From: Myxococcales bacterium
Lineage (GTDB): Bacteria > Myxococcota_A > Polyangia > Palsa-1104
Assembly (NCBI GenBank): GCA_028287105.1
Contig: JAQBQH010000247.1
Location: 1 to 39,831, forward strand
Direction: 5' to 3'
DNA length: 39,831 nt
The position numbers were made by a program, and so were the translations under genes. This document shows, piece by piece, positions 39,245-39,831 of the stretch (position 1 is the first letter of the stretch; each line of letters opens with the position of its first letter). Below the pieces are notes generated by a model. That model was given only the letters and a program-made list of their open reading frames with translations. It made no database searches and was not told where the DNA came from.

Positions 39245-39831
39245 ATGAACGTCGAAGACAGCTACGAGGGTGCGGTTCGCCGGATGCAGCGTCTCGAGAT
39301 GGCCGGCATCGCGATGGAGTCCCCGCAGTCGGACCCGGTCGACGAGACCGCAGTCGACGATAGCGCCGATCGGATGCGCCAGCTCGAGGAGCTGGCAACG
39401 ATCGCGTGCGAAGACAACGAGCGTCTCAAGGCAGAGTTCGGCGCCGCGCTCCAGGAGCTCGACGACGCACGCCATGACGTCGACGGCGCGCGCGCCGAGA
39501 TCGAGCGCACGCGCCGGGAGCTCCACGACGCACGGCGCGAGGTCGAGCAGCTGCGCGGATACGTAGCGTCGCTGGAGCAGACGCTGGAGAGCGCGCAGCA
39601 AGCACCCGCGAACGTGCCGCCGCAGGCGTTCGCGACCACGCCGGAGTTTTTTGCGAGAGCGCCGCAGCAGGCGTTCACGCCCACGCCGCAGCCCTTTGCG
39701 AGCGCGCCGCAGCAAGCATTCGAGCCCGCGCCGCAGCAGGCATTCCAGCCCGCGCCGCAGCAGGCATTCCAGCCCGCGCCGCAGCAGGCATTCCAGCCCG
39801 CGCCGCAGCAGGCATTCCAGCCCGCGCCGCA
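39245..39831 (+). CDS. Coiled-coil protein with QQAFQPAP octapeptide repeats (truncated by window end)
   Basis: 195 residues are visible and the frame stays open to the edge. Residues about 40-118 form a coiled coil (RMRQLEELATIACEDNERLK; EIERTRRELHDARREVEQLR). A Pro/Gln-rich region then resolves into identical QQAFQPAP units. There is no signal peptide. Bases 39060-39244 upstream contain an unusually AT-rich patch (about 39186-39214), a candidate promoter with no clean hexamer pair. Function unknown; a structural or scaffold role is plausible. Confidence 0.75.
   Translation, partial: MNVEDSYEGAVRRMQRLEMAGIAMESPQSDPVDETAVDDSADRMRQLEELATIACEDNERLKAEFGAALQELDDARHDVDGARAEIERTRRELHDARREVEQLRGYVASLEQTLESAQQAPANVPPQAFATTPEFFARAPQQAFTPTPQPFASAPQQAFEPAPQQAFQPAPQQAFQPAPQQAFQPAPQQAFQPAP
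39710..39829 (+). repeat. 24-bp tandem repeat, five units to the window end
   Basis: Units start at 39710, 39734, 39758, 39782 and 39806; the last four are identical at the DNA level. In frame they encode QQAFEPAP once and then QQAFQPAP. Degenerate ancestors lie just upstream (39665-39709). Near-perfect identity points to recent expansion, and the true copy number is beyond the window. Confidence 0.95.

Noticed and set aside
39710-39829. CRISPR array at the right edge
   Set aside because: Units are contiguous without spacers and encode an in-frame octapeptide repeat.

Overview
This high-GC window reads like an environmental Myxococcota-type bacterium (the former delta-proteobacteria). The signs are an FHA-fused sigma-54 activator, a membrane Ser/Thr kinase fused to WD40 repeats, cysteine-rich lipoproteins with repeated C..GDGCGG..CGxC units, LuxR-type two-component regulation and lipoprotein-heavy gene content. 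The taxonomic call is inference from protein style only. No tRNA, rRNA, CRISPR array, insertion sequence or phage gene was seen.

Left part (1-11.7 kb, all minus strand): an FHA/sigma-54 activator with a good -24/-12 promoter in front of it, a PanP-like pyridoxal-phosphate decarboxylase that overlaps it, and the first residues of an NRPS adenylation domain leaving the window at base 1. Upstream of these is a five-gene efflux operon (MacB-like ATPase, TolC-like channel, HlyD-like adaptor, two FtsX/MacB-type permeases), preceded by a DesK/NarL-type two-component pair.

Centre (11.8-29.9 kb): the main item, an unusual RiPP locus. A full-length LanB-type dehydratase points left. A right-pointing, tightly coupled operon carries a 2-oxoglutarate/Fe(II) oxygenase, a Ser/Thr kinase-WD40 fusion, two tandem precursor peptides with double-glycine leaders (predicted cores HAEPPDGGVCSQGRHQK and CEPPDGGCSKNKAR), a secreted prolyl oligopeptidase and a cupin-like protein. 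Meeting it head-on is a left-pointing export operon: an FHA regulator lacking the GAFTGA loop, a lipoprotein adaptor, a HlyD adaptor and a C39-peptidase ABC exporter. A phosphopantetheinyl transferase lies just beyond the dehydratase and probably serves carrier proteins such as the left-edge NRPS. No LanC cyclase is present, and in both predicted cores the only Ser lies after the Cys, so ordinary lanthionine chemistry is not guaranteed. Proposed order of events (inference): LanB and the oxygenase/cupin modify the core, the C39 domain cuts after Gly-Gly during export, and the prolyl oligopeptidase trims or degrades outside.

Right part (30-39.8 kb): cell-envelope and accessory genes. These are a four-repeat Cys-rich lipoprotein, a 950-residue membrane-anchored carboxypeptidase-regulatory-repeat protein ending in a PDZ domain, a second Cys-rich lipoprotein, a small exported TPR protein, a beta-propeller lipoprotein, a membrane protein plus PadR regulator under an apparently leaderless promoter, and the start of a coiled-coil protein that runs into a QQAFQPAP octapeptide repeat at the window edge.
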